A DNA stretch of 64,000 nt. Source: Alisma plantago-aquatica. Its lineage: Eukaryota > Streptophyta > Magnoliopsida > Alismatales > Alismataceae. The notes under the pieces were generated by a model that was not told the origin of the DNA, ran no database searches, and worked only from the letters and a program-made list of their open reading frames with translations. The stretch is from contig OY856409.1 in the NCBI GenBank assembly GCA_963693085.1, positions 302,140,058-302,204,057 of the forward strand, in the 5' to 3' direction. This document shows, in pieces, positions 9,801 to 19,307 of the stretch (positions are counted from its first letter, which is position 1; each line of letters begins with the position of its first letter). The position numbers and the translations under genes were made by a program.

Positions 9801-12642
9801 CATTTAAACTTACTATAGATGAGTTAGAATTGGATACTACATGTTTCCTGCATACAATTAATGTGGGTACCTAGAAACCAAAAACCTACACGAATATTTT
9901 TGTATTCTACATGATTTTTTTGTAACGTTGTATGTACTTTGCTGATTGTTATCTGAAGAATGTACACAATTCCGGATTTTAAAAAACTACAAATAAATTC
10001 AGAACTGAGTTTTTACTGTCCTAAAAGACGCAGGTTGGATCACGAGATGTAGGATAAGTTGGAAAGGACTTCCAGTAAGAATACCGCTTGCATGGTTCAA
10101 GTGAACATAATATGGCTTTTTTAACAGCCAAAACAACCTTCAAATATGAGATGTGCCTTCTGAGTGGCTCTTGATTAATTGCAGCAGAACTAAGACCCCA
10201 TGGCCAACAGAAGATCTTTGAAATGCTCACTGCTAAGGATAGAGAGGTGCACTTCATACAGGGTTGTCAGAACTGAACTGAACCGGTCAATTCAACCAAG
10301 AACCAGTGACTGTGGTGGTTCAATTTGAGCCCACGGGTTGAACCGGCAGACCGGCCCGGATTACATCCAACCGACCGGTTAGCCAAAAATGTGAATTTGA
10401 TCCCTGTGTTCCGCTCATGTGTAGGCTGTTTCAATAGGGAAACACCGCCCAAACTTCTACATAGCCAGCAATTCCCCAACTCCACTGCCCTAGAGGGGAG
10501 CCTATTACTGATGACAAGCCGCGCCACAGGCCCTGCCACCGGTGACTCCAGCAGCCCCTCTTGTTTCCGTAGCTAACTCCAGCAGCAGCAGTCATAGTTA
10601 TGTGCTGCATCTGTTGCTGATTGCTACTAGTCTGCCTCCCCCTCTTCCTCTAATTCTCTTCCTTGTCCTCCTTTAAATATCATAGCGGCCCCTGCCACTG
10701 TTGTTGGGTTCCAATTTTGTGTAGCTTGTGCCGGTGCACATTGTTGTTTCCTACCGTGTGCCTCTTCATATGCTGATTTGGTGACCCTTTTCTTCATTTG
10801 CTCTAATTCTTTGCTTACTCTTTCTTATTTCTACTACAACTATGATTTCCTCAATTCAATTGATTCTCTTGCTCCTACAAAATCAATGATCATGGTGGTG
10901 CCCGATGTAGCTATGTTTGTGCATTCTCTTAAACCTTAAAAAGTATGCTTCCCAATGCTATCGCCTAGATATATATTTATATTTTCAAAAATTATTTATG
11001 ATGTTATGATGACATCACCATCTGAACATTCCGATACAGTGAGTACAGCCCTTGCATGATTACTGTACTGCCAACCCAACTACTTTCTTACAAAAGCGCA
11101 CTTAATAACCCGGCTAACCAGTCCCACTTAAGCAGCCCAAAGTGGGGAAAACTGTTCAAAGAGACCGCTTCACTATAATCCACTCAGCGGGCCACTTCAG
11201 CAGTAATTCTGACACTGCTACTCAGCTGACCGCTTAAGCTTCGCGTGAACCGTTTTTTTAATATTTGCTTTGAGTGTGTGTGTTTGGTGGGGGGGGGGTC
11301 TAGAGGTCACACACAGGGAGGCCGACAAGGGAGACAGTGGATAGTAGTAAATAATATAGAGATGAAAGAGAGAAGGATTTTCATGGCCAATGACTAGTGA
11401 TCTACATACTTCACTGGTTCGGTTCTAAAACCTTGCTTTAAAGTGTTTTTTTTTGGGGTGGGAGGGGGGGTCTACAGGTCACACACACAAATAAGTGGAT
11501 GCTGACGAGGGTGGATAGTTATAATGGGGGAGAGATGGGAAGAGAGAGAGGGATTTCTATGGGTTTTTCAAAGACTAGTGATTTAGGCAATGAAGATTGT
11601 TGCTTGTCACCACTTTTTTCATTACTCTTTACTCCAAAGTGAATCCCCCATTTAAGAATACCGCCATAAATGAGATTTTCACGACGTGCATTGCAGTCTC
11701 CACCATACACCTTCACTCTCTCAACAGTCTGGTGTGGTGTCGTTAGCAGTAAGATGCATAAGGTACACATCAGGTGGAGGGGTTGAAGAAAAAGAAAGAA
11801 GAGGTAGGATAAGTTATAAGAACATGAAGGGGGAAGGATCACAAAGCGAGGTAATGATCACGATCACAATGGTGGCCTTGATGGTGGAGGGAAAAGGAGA
11901 GGGCATAGGGAATTGAGAGGATGAACTGATGAAGAGACAGAAGAACATTACAAGAACAATCAACTAAGTATAGCCCCCTGTTATATAAAAACAATTTCGT
12001 TAAGTTTATGCTAGTTAGTAATACTTAAGCTAAATAGACTACTCATAAAAGCTAATCAATTTTTATTATGTTTTGTTCTTAAATCTTCAAAATGCACATT
12101 TAGGTAAGAACTCAGCTGTTTTCTTTGTCCCCATCCATTGCATGAACTGTAAACTAGTAGCAATAAACTCCCTGCAATTAATTATTGCTTCTTTTACGAA
12201 TCACTGTTAAAGCACCTAGCCAATATTGAAGAATAATCATAATTTGCCGAGACAAAGGGAGAAACAACATAACCAAAAGATATTTAGCAGACAACTATAA
12301 GCCAATTTGGTCCATTGCTCGATTCATGAAGATGTCAAGAGTCTTGAGGAATAAGAAAACTAATGACCCACTTTGTTTATAATTATTATCAACTTAAACC
12401 AGCGCAATTCTATTCTCACTTTATAGAAAGTGTATCACCACGCCAACTTGGTTCAGATGACTTTATATGGTCATGATGGGCATCTATTATTAAATTAAAT
12501 AAAGAATTTTATTGCCACTAGTTTACCAAAAAGAACAAGTAAAGCATTAAGAGGAAGCACAAACCTCAGTGTATCCTGAAGAGCGAGCCACAGACTGAAC
12601 AGCATCCTTGAAATCTTCTGTTCTGTCCTTGCACTTTGCCAT
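4922..12642 (-). CDS. SYP81: SYP81-type syntaxin (Qa-SNARE), N-terminal three coding exons
   Basis: The coding order is join(12642-12565, 7064-6981, 5026-4922), all phase 0, giving the first 89 residues. The N-terminus has DRTEDFKDAV, exon 2 has the HKP segment before AALKT, and exon 3 has KHRKDYIDLHRSTEQERDS. This order is diagnostic of plant SYP81, the relative of yeast Ufe1. SYP81 is an ER tail-anchored syntaxin that acts in retrograde Golgi-to-ER fusion. All four splice borders follow GT-AG and there is no stop. The Qa-SNARE motif and tail anchor would come from later exons, which I could not find in the 4.9 kb to the left. The gene either continues outside the window or is cut. Exon 2 is the most diverged part. 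Introns are 5,500 and 1,954 bp and carry old repeats. Recognition is firm; whether the gene is whole is unknown. Confidence 0.88.
5027..6980 (-). other. SYP81 intron 2
   Basis: A 1,954-bp intron, AT-rich, with a GT microsatellite at 6801-6835 followed by a G-rich run to about 6870 (minus strand C-rich/AC). No transposon with clear ends is recognised. Confidence 0.7.
6981..7064 (-). CDS. SYP81: SYP81 exon 2 (28 codons)
   Basis: A CCTCCAG acceptor precedes 7064 and a GTGAGT donor follows 6981. It reads SEMATLL then an IMHKP motif and ends AALKT, aligning with the family's S-K-x-A then I-x-HKP then A-A-x-K-T stretch. Several otherwise conserved positions differ (for instance MQRSSF before the end), so this exon has drifted, but the frame is open. 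Confidence 0.87.
8035..8765. repeat. Diverged direct duplication inside SYP81 intron 1
   Basis: Unit 1 (about 8035-8355) and unit 2 (about 8474-8765) share the same word order. CACAGTTGT/TACAGTTGT with CTCACATCTA comes first, then GCATAGCACC, then ACTCAGATTTT with GCAGTG, then CTGATTTACTCA, then ATATGCTCAGC, then CCCATAA and ATCGTCCAAC-like ends. By eye identity is roughly 70-75%, so this is an old event. Confidence 0.6.
8817..9312. mobile_element. AATTTCG-rich non-autonomous element, copy 1
   Basis: Clusters of AAATTTCG, TTTCGAC and CCGAAATTT sit at both ends, around an AT-rich core that includes CTACTCAAATATGTAATAA and a G-rich GTGGGGGTGGGG. The same core words recur at 20880-20970, so the two are related copies. 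No coding sequence. Subterminal motif clusters of this sort are typical of hAT- or CACTA-derived non-autonomous elements; the class is inference. Confidence 0.5.
10262..11430. mobile_element. AACCGG-rich non-autonomous DNA element (tentative)
   Basis: The left end is crowded with GAACCGG/GGTTCAA motifs (10270-10385) and the right end has CTGGTTCGGTTCTAAAACC (about 11406-11425), giving imperfect inverted ends. The middle includes a CGCTTAAGC patch (11085-11270) like the 2606-3366 element. No coding sequence or target duplication was found. Confidence 0.35.
12565..12642 (-). CDS. SYP81: SYP81 exon 1 (start codon, 26 codons)
   Basis: The ATG is at 12642-12640, and the exon ends in ACTGAG before GTTTGTGC (donor at 12564-12563). 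It encodes the conserved N-terminal peptide of SYP81 (RTEDFKDAV at residues 7-15). The start fits the family, whose proteins begin within a few residues of this motif. No upstream ATG lies in frame nearby. Confidence 0.9.
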
Positions 12643-12700
12643 TGAAATATCTCCAAGGTAGCAATTTGAGCTTCCGAGAGCCTTCTCCTTTAAGTTTATA
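12643..12700 (-). promoter_or_regulatory. SYP81 5' leader and possible TATA box
   Basis: Upstream of the SYP81 ATG the minus strand reads a short leader. TATAAAC (plus-strand GTTTATA at 12694-12700) lies about 52 bp before the ATG. Spacing is tight but possible. Without transcript data this is only a candidate. Confidence 0.3.
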
Positions 12701-12781
12701 CAAAAATTATACTTTCCAATTTGTAAAGCTACAGGAATTAGTTAAAAAATCAAGAACGAAATGGTAAGGATAAAATAAAAG

Positions 12782-12810
12782 CAAAATAATTCTACTGTAG
12801 AATTATTTTG
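12782..12810. repeat. 29-bp perfect palindrome upstream of SYP81
   Basis: Arms of 14 bp (12782-12795 and 12797-12810) are exact reverse complements around a single T. It sits about 140 bp upstream of the SYP81 start codon. Confidence 0.7.
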
Positions 12811-12956
12811 TATATACTGCAGGTGAATACAGCATGACAAATTCGGGCAGCCTGTGAATCTAGTCCCTAGCTAAGTATGACATCCAAATGTAGGGACACC
12901 AAAATTTCAATGTAAGATTGTATGACGTTAATTGTCACCCAAATGGTTGCTCAAAT

Positions 12957-13650
12957 TCCTTGGAACCACGGAACAGGACTTCGACTTCGAGCCGACTTCG
13001 GCAAGTGCGGACATGGAAGTTTGTGGAAATGTCGAGGAATTTTACAACCAAACTTCGATGCAACTTCGACAAAAATTAAGCTAAAAATAGTCATTTTGTG
13101 ATGAAAATCGACATATTTCATCAAATCTAGCTAAAAAACACTATATATGTTTACATATAGCCATCCATAAGGTTTATATATGCAGATAAATGCACGCTTA
13201 CATACAGTCGTCTCCAAACTACGGAGTTCTTCCATATATAAAGTTTGTGACAACAAACAAACTACATACAAATAGTGTAAATCTATGGTAGATTTAGCAG
13301 AGAGAGGGTCGGTCTATTACTATAAGCTTAGAATAGCAAAAGATAACATCAAAATCATCTTACCTCAAGCTCCAACACTTCTTCCCCCTCACACAGCCAA
13401 CTCCACAAAATACCAGAAGAATGTCGCCAACTTCGACTACTTATATAAATGTCAACGACATTATGGAATTTTTGTATGGACTTGGGTCAACTTCGCCGAC
13501 ATATGGGGAAATGTTGACAACTTTGACGAAATGTCGAGGATATTGTGGAATAAGGATGTTTCCATGGATTCGACGTCGTCGACTGTAGACATCGACATTA
13601 TCGGCGAAATTTCACCCCATGTCAACAACATTTAGTTCCATGCTTGGAAC
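12957..13650. mobile_element. TTCGAC-rich element, copy 2 of the AATTTCG group
   Basis: Dense ACTTCGAC, ATGTCGA and GGCGAAATTTC motifs at both ends (12970-13075 and 13420-13615) flank an AT-rich core. TTGGAACCACGGAAC on the left roughly mirrors the GTTCCATGCTTGGAAC near 13635-13650. The 116-codon ORF inside is low-complexity and not protein-like. Confidence 0.4.
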
Positions 13651-13925
13651 TTCCTTTAGTTAACATTGCACTTCAATATTCTACAGTTTTTAACAACTAG
13701 TACATGCATGTCTGAACCGCCATGATTTCAATGAAACAACTTACTAAAAACCAAACTGGAATTTTTTTTCCAAATAAAAAGACCATGATATCTAAACGAA
13801 GTCTGAGATCAATGTCGCGTGGACCCAGAACATAATACAACAATTTAGCAGCAGATGGTATTAAGTTTTCAAATAGAAAATGATAGTACAATCATGTATT
13901 GCACACAGGTCTAGCATCAAGTTTC

Positions 13926-14051
13926 CTAATCCTTGTACATTTCTCCAATTCGTAGTTGCCTCAACTTGGTAAAGGCTGCCAGCTGCCTGGCTTGGTTGCC
14001 ACTGGAAGGTGATGCTTCTACCACTTCCACGAATAGCATCTCCAGCATCAT
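13926..14051 (-). CDS. 41-codon ORF, unrecognised, possible terminal exon
   Basis: The ORF runs from tandem ATGs (14051-14046) to a TAG at 13926-13928. Its composition is protein-like (EMLFVEVVEASPSSG, then QLAAFTKLRQLRIGEMYKD). On the minus strand it lies upstream of SYP81, so it could be the last exon of an upstream gene, with an acceptor TAG just before it. I do not recognise it and it may be chance. Confidence 0.22.
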   Translation of the reverse strand: MMLEMLFVEVVEASPSSGNQARQLAAFTKLRQLRIGEMYKD

Positions 14052-14173
14052 CTCACCGCAGCAGCAAAGCTAGTGACACCCCCAGTTTGACCAACTAAGT
14101 GGAAGCGAGAAAAAAGGAAGATTTGAAGTGAAAATAGGACATGAAAAAGAGTAAAGGATGAGTAAAACCCTCA

Positions 14174-14199
14174 ATATATATATATATATATATATATAT
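14174..14199. repeat. (AT)n microsatellite
   Basis: An uninterrupted AT dinucleotide run immediately upstream of the gag-like ORF. Confidence 0.9.
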
Positions 14200-14210
14200 C
14201 AGGGAGAGCC

Positions 14211-14507
14211 ATGGCGGGGAAGGACGAGAAAGGTGAAAAAGGAGAGGAAAGCAACAGGCCCGCCAAAATGGAGGAACTCTATGCCATTCTTGAGGCAAAG
14301 TTTCTGGAGTTGGAGAAACGTGTCGGAGGGGCCAACACTGAGGAGTCTGACTCATTTGACGGTCCTATCAGTTTGCAAGTCTCCATCAGGGAGATCAGGG
14401 AGGGCATGGCCATTTGGAACAAGCCACTCAGAAGGATCTCAACAAGGTCCGGAATGACTTAGCTGTTGCACTTGCCACCGGCGTTCCGTTAACTAAGGCA
14501 GATCCTC
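14211..14507 (+). pseudogene. Gag-like N-terminal fragment (tentative)
   Basis: Starting at ATG 14211 (context GCCATGG), a lysine/glutamate-rich stretch (EELYAILEAKFLELEKRV) looks like the coiled-coil N-terminus of a retrotransposon Gag. A one-base frame change near 14430 is needed to continue into DLNKVRNDLAVALATGVPL. The reading stops abruptly at about 14507, where sequence of the opposite-strand copia fragment begins. The join is therefore a rearrangement point. The Gag identification is by composition only. Confidence 0.33.
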
Positions 14508-14988
14508 CAGGTGACAAGATTTCCACCAACAAATGTGCAGTAACCAGAAGTAGATTTTCTGTCTATCTTACTTCCAGCATAATCAGAATCAGAGTAGCCA
14601 TCAAGAGAACAATGACCATATTTTCTATAGAAAAGACCTTTACCAGCGGATTTCTTCAGATACCTCAAGATATGACATAGTGCTTCCCAATGACACTGTT
14701 TAGGCTTGTCAAAATACATGCTAACAAGACCAACAACGGTAGAAATATCAGTTGTAGTAATAGTCAAATAGATTTGTTTGCCAACCAGTCTCCTATATCT
14801 TTTACTGTCAGGATATATGGGAGATTCATCATCATCCCAATTTACATTAGGATCTAGGGGCATATCAGTGGTCCGAGCTCCAAGCATCCCAGTCTCCTGT
14901 AGAAGATCTTATACATACTTCCTTTGAGATAAAACAAGAGCATTAGCAGTCCTGGAAACTTTAATTCCTAGAAATTATCTCAGCTTTC
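14508..14988 (-). pseudogene. Copia RT/RNase H fragment A
   Basis: On the minus strand it reads LVLSQRKYV, a TAA (14911-14909), DLLQETG, then YRRLVGKQIYLTITTTDIS and CHILRYLKKSAGKG, and ends at GYCTFVGGNLVTW, part way through RNase H. It is nearly identical to fragment B at 22425-23095 on the plus strand, including the same TAA after KYV. Truncated at both ends. Confidence 0.88.
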
Positions 14989-15231
14989 CTAAGATCTCAT
15001 GTTGATCACTCTGTCTTTATTAAGAAGACTTCCTCTGGTATTGTTGTTCTGATTGTGTATGTTGATGATATTATTTTATGTGGCAAAGTGCTTGCATAAG
15101 TAGGCTTTAGTAGCATGAATTTCCAAAAAAATCACTGCCACAAAATAAAATTATCAACATACACAATCAGAACAATAATAGCAGAGGAAGTCTTCTTAAT
15201 AAAGACAGAGTGATCAACATGAGATCTCAGG
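14989..15231. repeat. Inverted duplication of the copia YVDD region
   Basis: Plus-strand 14989-15084 encodes HSVFIKKTSSG, IVVLIVYVDD and IILCGK. An inverted copy lies at 15137-15231, leaving about 50 bp between the arms. Arms are about 90% alike. The RT core is thus present once per strand with its neighbours scrambled, so this is a rearranged relic. Confidence 0.8.
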
Positions 15232-15955
15232 AAGCAATAAGTAGCCAAAATCTTGCTCAGTTTGTCAAACCAGGCACGTGGACTCTATTTGAGTCCATAA
15301 ATAAGTTTTTTGAGGCGACAGACCTTGTGTGACTCCCCCTGAGCAACAAACCCAATTGGTTGTTACATATAGACTTCCATAAAGAAAGGCATTCTTGACA
15401 TCTAGTTGTATAAGAGGTCAATCCAGATTGATTGCAACGGAGAGAAAAACTCGTACAAAATTGAGCCTGGCAACAGGAGAAAATGTTTCAAAGTAATCAA
15501 TACCATAGGTTTGAGTGTACCCTTTGGCTACTAGGCGGGCTTCACTCTTTCAACAGTCCCATAAGGATGATATTTCACAGTATACATCCAACATGCTTGC
15601 AATCAGACGGAGGATCCATCAAATCCCAAGTACCTCTTTCAGTAAGAGCAATCATCTCCTCAGTCATGGCATGTGTCCAGACAGTACTTTGTAAAGCGTC
15701 ATGAACATTTTTGGGAACGAAAACAGCAGAAAGGGCAACAACAAAGTTACTAACATAGACACTAAGATGTACAATAGAAACATAGTCAGCAATACAATGA
15801 GATGTACATGAGAGAGTGTCTTTTCTGAGAGCAACAGGTATATCCAGGTCAGAAGTTACCTCGACAGGTGCAGGACCTTCTAGAGGAGAAGATTGGTTGT
15901 CTGTGTGTGTGGGGGGGGGGGTCTTGTTGGTATGTATGGCCTGAGAGCCAATCAT
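15232..15955 (-). pseudogene. Copia pol fragment: IN-RT linker and first half of RT
   Basis: The minus strand reads the linker before RT (PVALRKDTLSC, PKNVHDALQSTVW), the RT entry TWDLMDPPSDCKHVGC and then, with frame breaks, [18 protein letters not shown] and QLDVKNAFLYGSL. Same orientation as fragment A, so together they outline one damaged copia pol with an inverted duplication in the middle. Confidence 0.85.
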
Positions 15956-16287
15956 GGGATGATTGGTATGTTACATTAAGATTGATTTGATAAACATCAA
16001 AGGCAAGCTTCCAATTCTTTCTGGTTCAATCATATGAGATAATGATAGAACAGATTGAATGTCTAGAGAATGACAATACTCAATGACGTATGTTTTCAGG
16101 TTGAGGACCTGAACGGTGAGATCATACGGATGCTAAGAGTTTGTACATTCTTATTATGTCCCTAGTCAAATGTCATTGTGGAAGGTAGATAGACAGCAAT
16201 GACACACAAGACTAGATTGTGGTGTTGATTTATGACATAATCCCATTAGTCATGATATTGAGATATCAAACCAAACACATAGGTACT
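15956..16287. other. No gene seen
   Basis: Unassigned sequence between the minus-strand copia pol relic and the next element's LTR. No recognisable ORF or repeat. Confidence 0.4.
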
Positions 16288-17568
16288 TGTTAGAGAACAA
16301 GTTTACCGGACAGACCCACCGTGAGTTTGACACATGGAACCATGACATGGTAGTCACAGTCAGTTCTCACAGTGATGGTGGTGACTGTGATTCTTTGACC
16401 TAAAATCACAACACTCAACACATGTCGTTGGGTACACTTTGACATCATCAAACGCAGTTCTGAAACATTGGTTGTTATAAAGGTGATGATTGGGTGGCTT
16501 TGACACATGGGGCTTTTTAGTGGTGAGTGATAGATATGGGATTTGTCCCTCCTGAGGGAGTTTGATATCCACGGTCACTTGATGAGTAGGATTGAGATAG
16601 GCGTGCGCACGCATGTGTGAATCAGTATGTGATATTGATGTCATACATATCTCCTTCAATCTACTCTGAGATCAAGAAAGTGAATGAACGTTGACAGGAT
16701 GACTGTTCTGTGCCTTGAGTTCATTCGGGATATCAAGGACAAAGGAATTATACATTCACTGTAACACCATTCACGGATTGTAGGATTGAAAGTTGTTCTC
16801 CAACTTTCCTTTTCATTTGGGTAGCATTGATGTGCGACTAGGCACCGCTCTTTGCTTGTGAAGTCATAAGTGTTATGGACTTTCACTGCCAACGTAAAAT
16901 GGACCTGCAGGGTCACACACATAGGATTTAACCTGGAAGAGGAGTTTATCCACAAATGATGTTTAGATTGATTACTAAAGGAGTTTAGTAGTTCAATTAA
17001 ACACTCAATCATTTGATAGCTCAGTATCATAGTGCTCAAGGTGTTGGACCGATTGATTAGAGTATCGGATTGATTGAAACTACAATTGCTACCCGATAAG
17101 GGAGGCACAGCAAGGGAAAGACAATTGCAGAAAGGCAATTGCTACCCGATAAGGGAGGCACAGCAAGGGAAAGACAATTGCAGAAAGGCAATTGGTTGCA
17201 GGAGTGTGTCGGTGACTAGTATGCCGACAGGAGGGTACGACTCCTTCTGATTCCTTGTGGGACAAGGAGATCAGAGTTCCTGGTGGTTCGTGTGGACTAC
17301 TTCAGAGGCGCGAGACTTCTGCCGCTCGGAGGACAGCTGTCAATCCCGACAGTCCCAGTGAGACCAGGAGCTGCTCAGACACCGTCCAAGACCGGAGGTG
17401 AAGACCGCACTATTTGCGAGGTAACGTCGCCGAGCAAACCTCGGAACAAGGTATGCCTCTACAAACCATCCTTCTTATTGTATAGACGTTGACGTGATTC
17501 CTTTATTCTGGGTTTGGGAGAAGAAATTTTTTTTTCTGCTGCCTTCTCTGTCTCCCTAAAACCTAACA
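16288..17568 (+). repeat. 5' LTR (1,281 bp) of a second copia element
   Basis: It starts TGTTAGAGAAC and ends CCTAACA, giving perfect TGTTAG/CTAACA inverted termini. It is followed after one base by a primer-binding site. No matching 3' LTR was found to the right, so the element is truncated or rearranged. Near the middle, a 53-bp unit is tandemly duplicated (17083-17135 and 17136-17188, plus 6 bp of a third). Confidence 0.8.
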
Positions 17569-17569
17569 G

Positions 17570-17582
17570 TGGTATCAGAGCC
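17570..17582 (+). other. Primer-binding site for initiator tRNA-Met
   Basis: TGGTATCAGAGCC matches the 3' end of plant initiator tRNA-Met by the standard complement, and lies one base after the LTR end. Confidence 0.92.
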
Positions 17583-18382
17583 ACGTCAACTGCTATATAC
17601 TTTAGGATTATCGATGTGATCGATTTTGGTTTGTCGCCTTTATTTATTACATACGATGCGAATAAAATTGGCTTTGTGCATGTCCATTCCTAAATCCACA
17701 AATCCTAATATACATATATGATATGTAATATGAATGCACTCGATACGCGTAGCCCATAAACGAGTTTTGTGGTGAATGTATAGCGTGGTTATGGTCAATA
17801 AACCCTATGTATGTGTGCTTGGTTGTATGTGGTTGCTTGCATCTCGGTCTGTGCACCGATTCCCTACCTCCTTATTCCTGATGTAACTCCAGATAACTCG
17901 ATATTTCTTTCCTACCTTTGCTCCCCCGAATGTAACTCGTGGAAGCGTGAAGGATGGATATGTGGGTCTGCCCTAGCAGGGTGCATATTTATTGTGTTGG
18001 CTTTGGGTCGGACTTAACAAGGTGACCTAGATATGATCTAGCACCTTGAGGCATTGAGATGATCATGGCAAGGATTGCATATGACATCTTTCAAGAGTTG
18101 CATATGATGCAATTGGTAAAAGTTGCCTACCTGAAAGATCTAAGTTGTGGGTGACAGCCCTAGCTGGTCCATGACTCAATGGATTTCAGGATCTTGACTC
18201 ACTAGAAGATTGTTCGCTGCAATTTTCCAAATTGATGGTGAGGGCTATCAATTTGAACAAAAATAGTAGGAGTGATAATTAATTAAAAGTCCTAATTATA
18301 TCGTCAACCTTTCAAATCAATCAAATTAGTCAAAATTGAGTTTTGGACTAAAATTGCATATATATTCCCTTTTGTAGTTCAA
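17583..18382 (+). other. Untranslated leader of the copia element
   Basis: About 0.8 kb between the primer-binding site and gag, with no sizeable ORF. This is a usual place for the packaging leader. Confidence 0.5.
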
Positions 18383-19232
18383 ATGACAACAAACAACAAT
18401 CAATTTTCGTTGCGAGGTCCTTGTGAAGGACAAGTTGAATAGGACTAACTTCCACGACAGGTTTAGGACATTGAGAATTGTTCTCACTCAAGACCGAAAG
18501 CTCTATGTCCTGGATACTCCAGTTCCAGAGGAACCTGCTCCTACCGCACCAAAGGCAGAAAGGGATGCTTATAAGAAGCAATCTGATGATGCCATTGATG
18601 CAAAGTACTTGATGTTGTGCTCCATGAACCACGAGTTGTAGAGACAACATGAGAACATGGGTGTCATTGAGATGATTCAGCATCTCAAGAACATGTATGA
18701 AGATCAAGCACGGCAAGAGAGATATGATGTCTCCAGGGCGTTGTTCAAGTGCATCATGACAGAAGGAGATCCAGTTGGTCCTCACACGCTCAAGATGACT
18801 GGGTACGTGGAGAACCTGACGAGACTGGGATTTCCCCTGAGCCAAGAGTTGGCTACAGATGTGATACTGCAATCGTTGCCAGAATCCTACAGTCAGTTTG
18901 TGATGAACTACAACATGAACAACTTTGACAAGTCGTTGACAGAGTTGTTGGGCATGTTGAGGACAGCCGAGACACAGAACAAGAAGGACAAGCCTAAGTC
19001 TGTGATGATGATCAGTAACAAGAAAGGTAAGTCCAAGCGCAAGGGCAAAGGCAAGGCTAAGAAAGGTTCTGATGCTAGCCAGCAGCCCAAGTCGTCTTCA
19101 ACTCTCAAAGCCAACGGAGGCGTGACCAAGAGAGGCAATTGCCACCATTGTCAAAAGCCAAGATATTGGAAAAGAAATTGTCCACTCTATCTGGAAGAAC
19201 TAAAGAAGGAGGCGACAGACGTTTCCACTTGA
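18383..19232 (+). pseudogene. Copia gag (UBN2-type capsid) with frame breaks
   Basis: ATG 18383 opens MTTNNNQFSLR. One frame change before 18423 is needed to join DKLNRTNFHDRFRTLRIVL, the usual gag N-terminus. Then come the capsid core (GFPLSQELATDVILQSLPES, then NMNNFDKSLTELLGMLRTAE), a lysine-rich stretch, and a zinc knuckle at the C-terminus. A TAG at 18639-18641 interrupts the frame where Gln is usual. The knuckle reads CHHCQKPRYWKRNC, so the metal-binding His is replaced by Tyr. It cannot make a normal Gag. It stops at 19230-19232, and protease does not follow directly. Confidence 0.88.
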
Positions 19233-19307
19233 AGGTGTCATGAAATAAACTTGTAACATTTTTTGAGGTATATGATACCAAGATATAAAATGTAAAGCAC
19301 TCAATAA

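Larger units (their letters stand above)
7065..12564 (-). other. SYP81 intron 1, 5.5 kb with nested old repeats
   Basis: It holds a diverged direct duplication (about 8035-8355 and 8474-8765), an AATTTCG-rich element (8817-9312), an AACCGG-rich element (about 10262-11430), and a duplicated G-tract block (11280-11402 and 11447-11583). The rest is AT-rich with nothing recognisable. No coding sequence was found on either strand. Confidence 0.65.

Noticed and set aside
13285..13635. 116-codon plus-strand ORF as a gene
   Set aside because: It is made of TTCGAC/GTCGA motif clusters of a repetitive element and has no domain.
16288..17568. A 160-codon minus-strand ORF in this interval as a gene
   Set aside because: It lies wholly within a copia LTR defined by TGTTAG/CTAACA ends and a primer-binding site. 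Composition is not protein-like.
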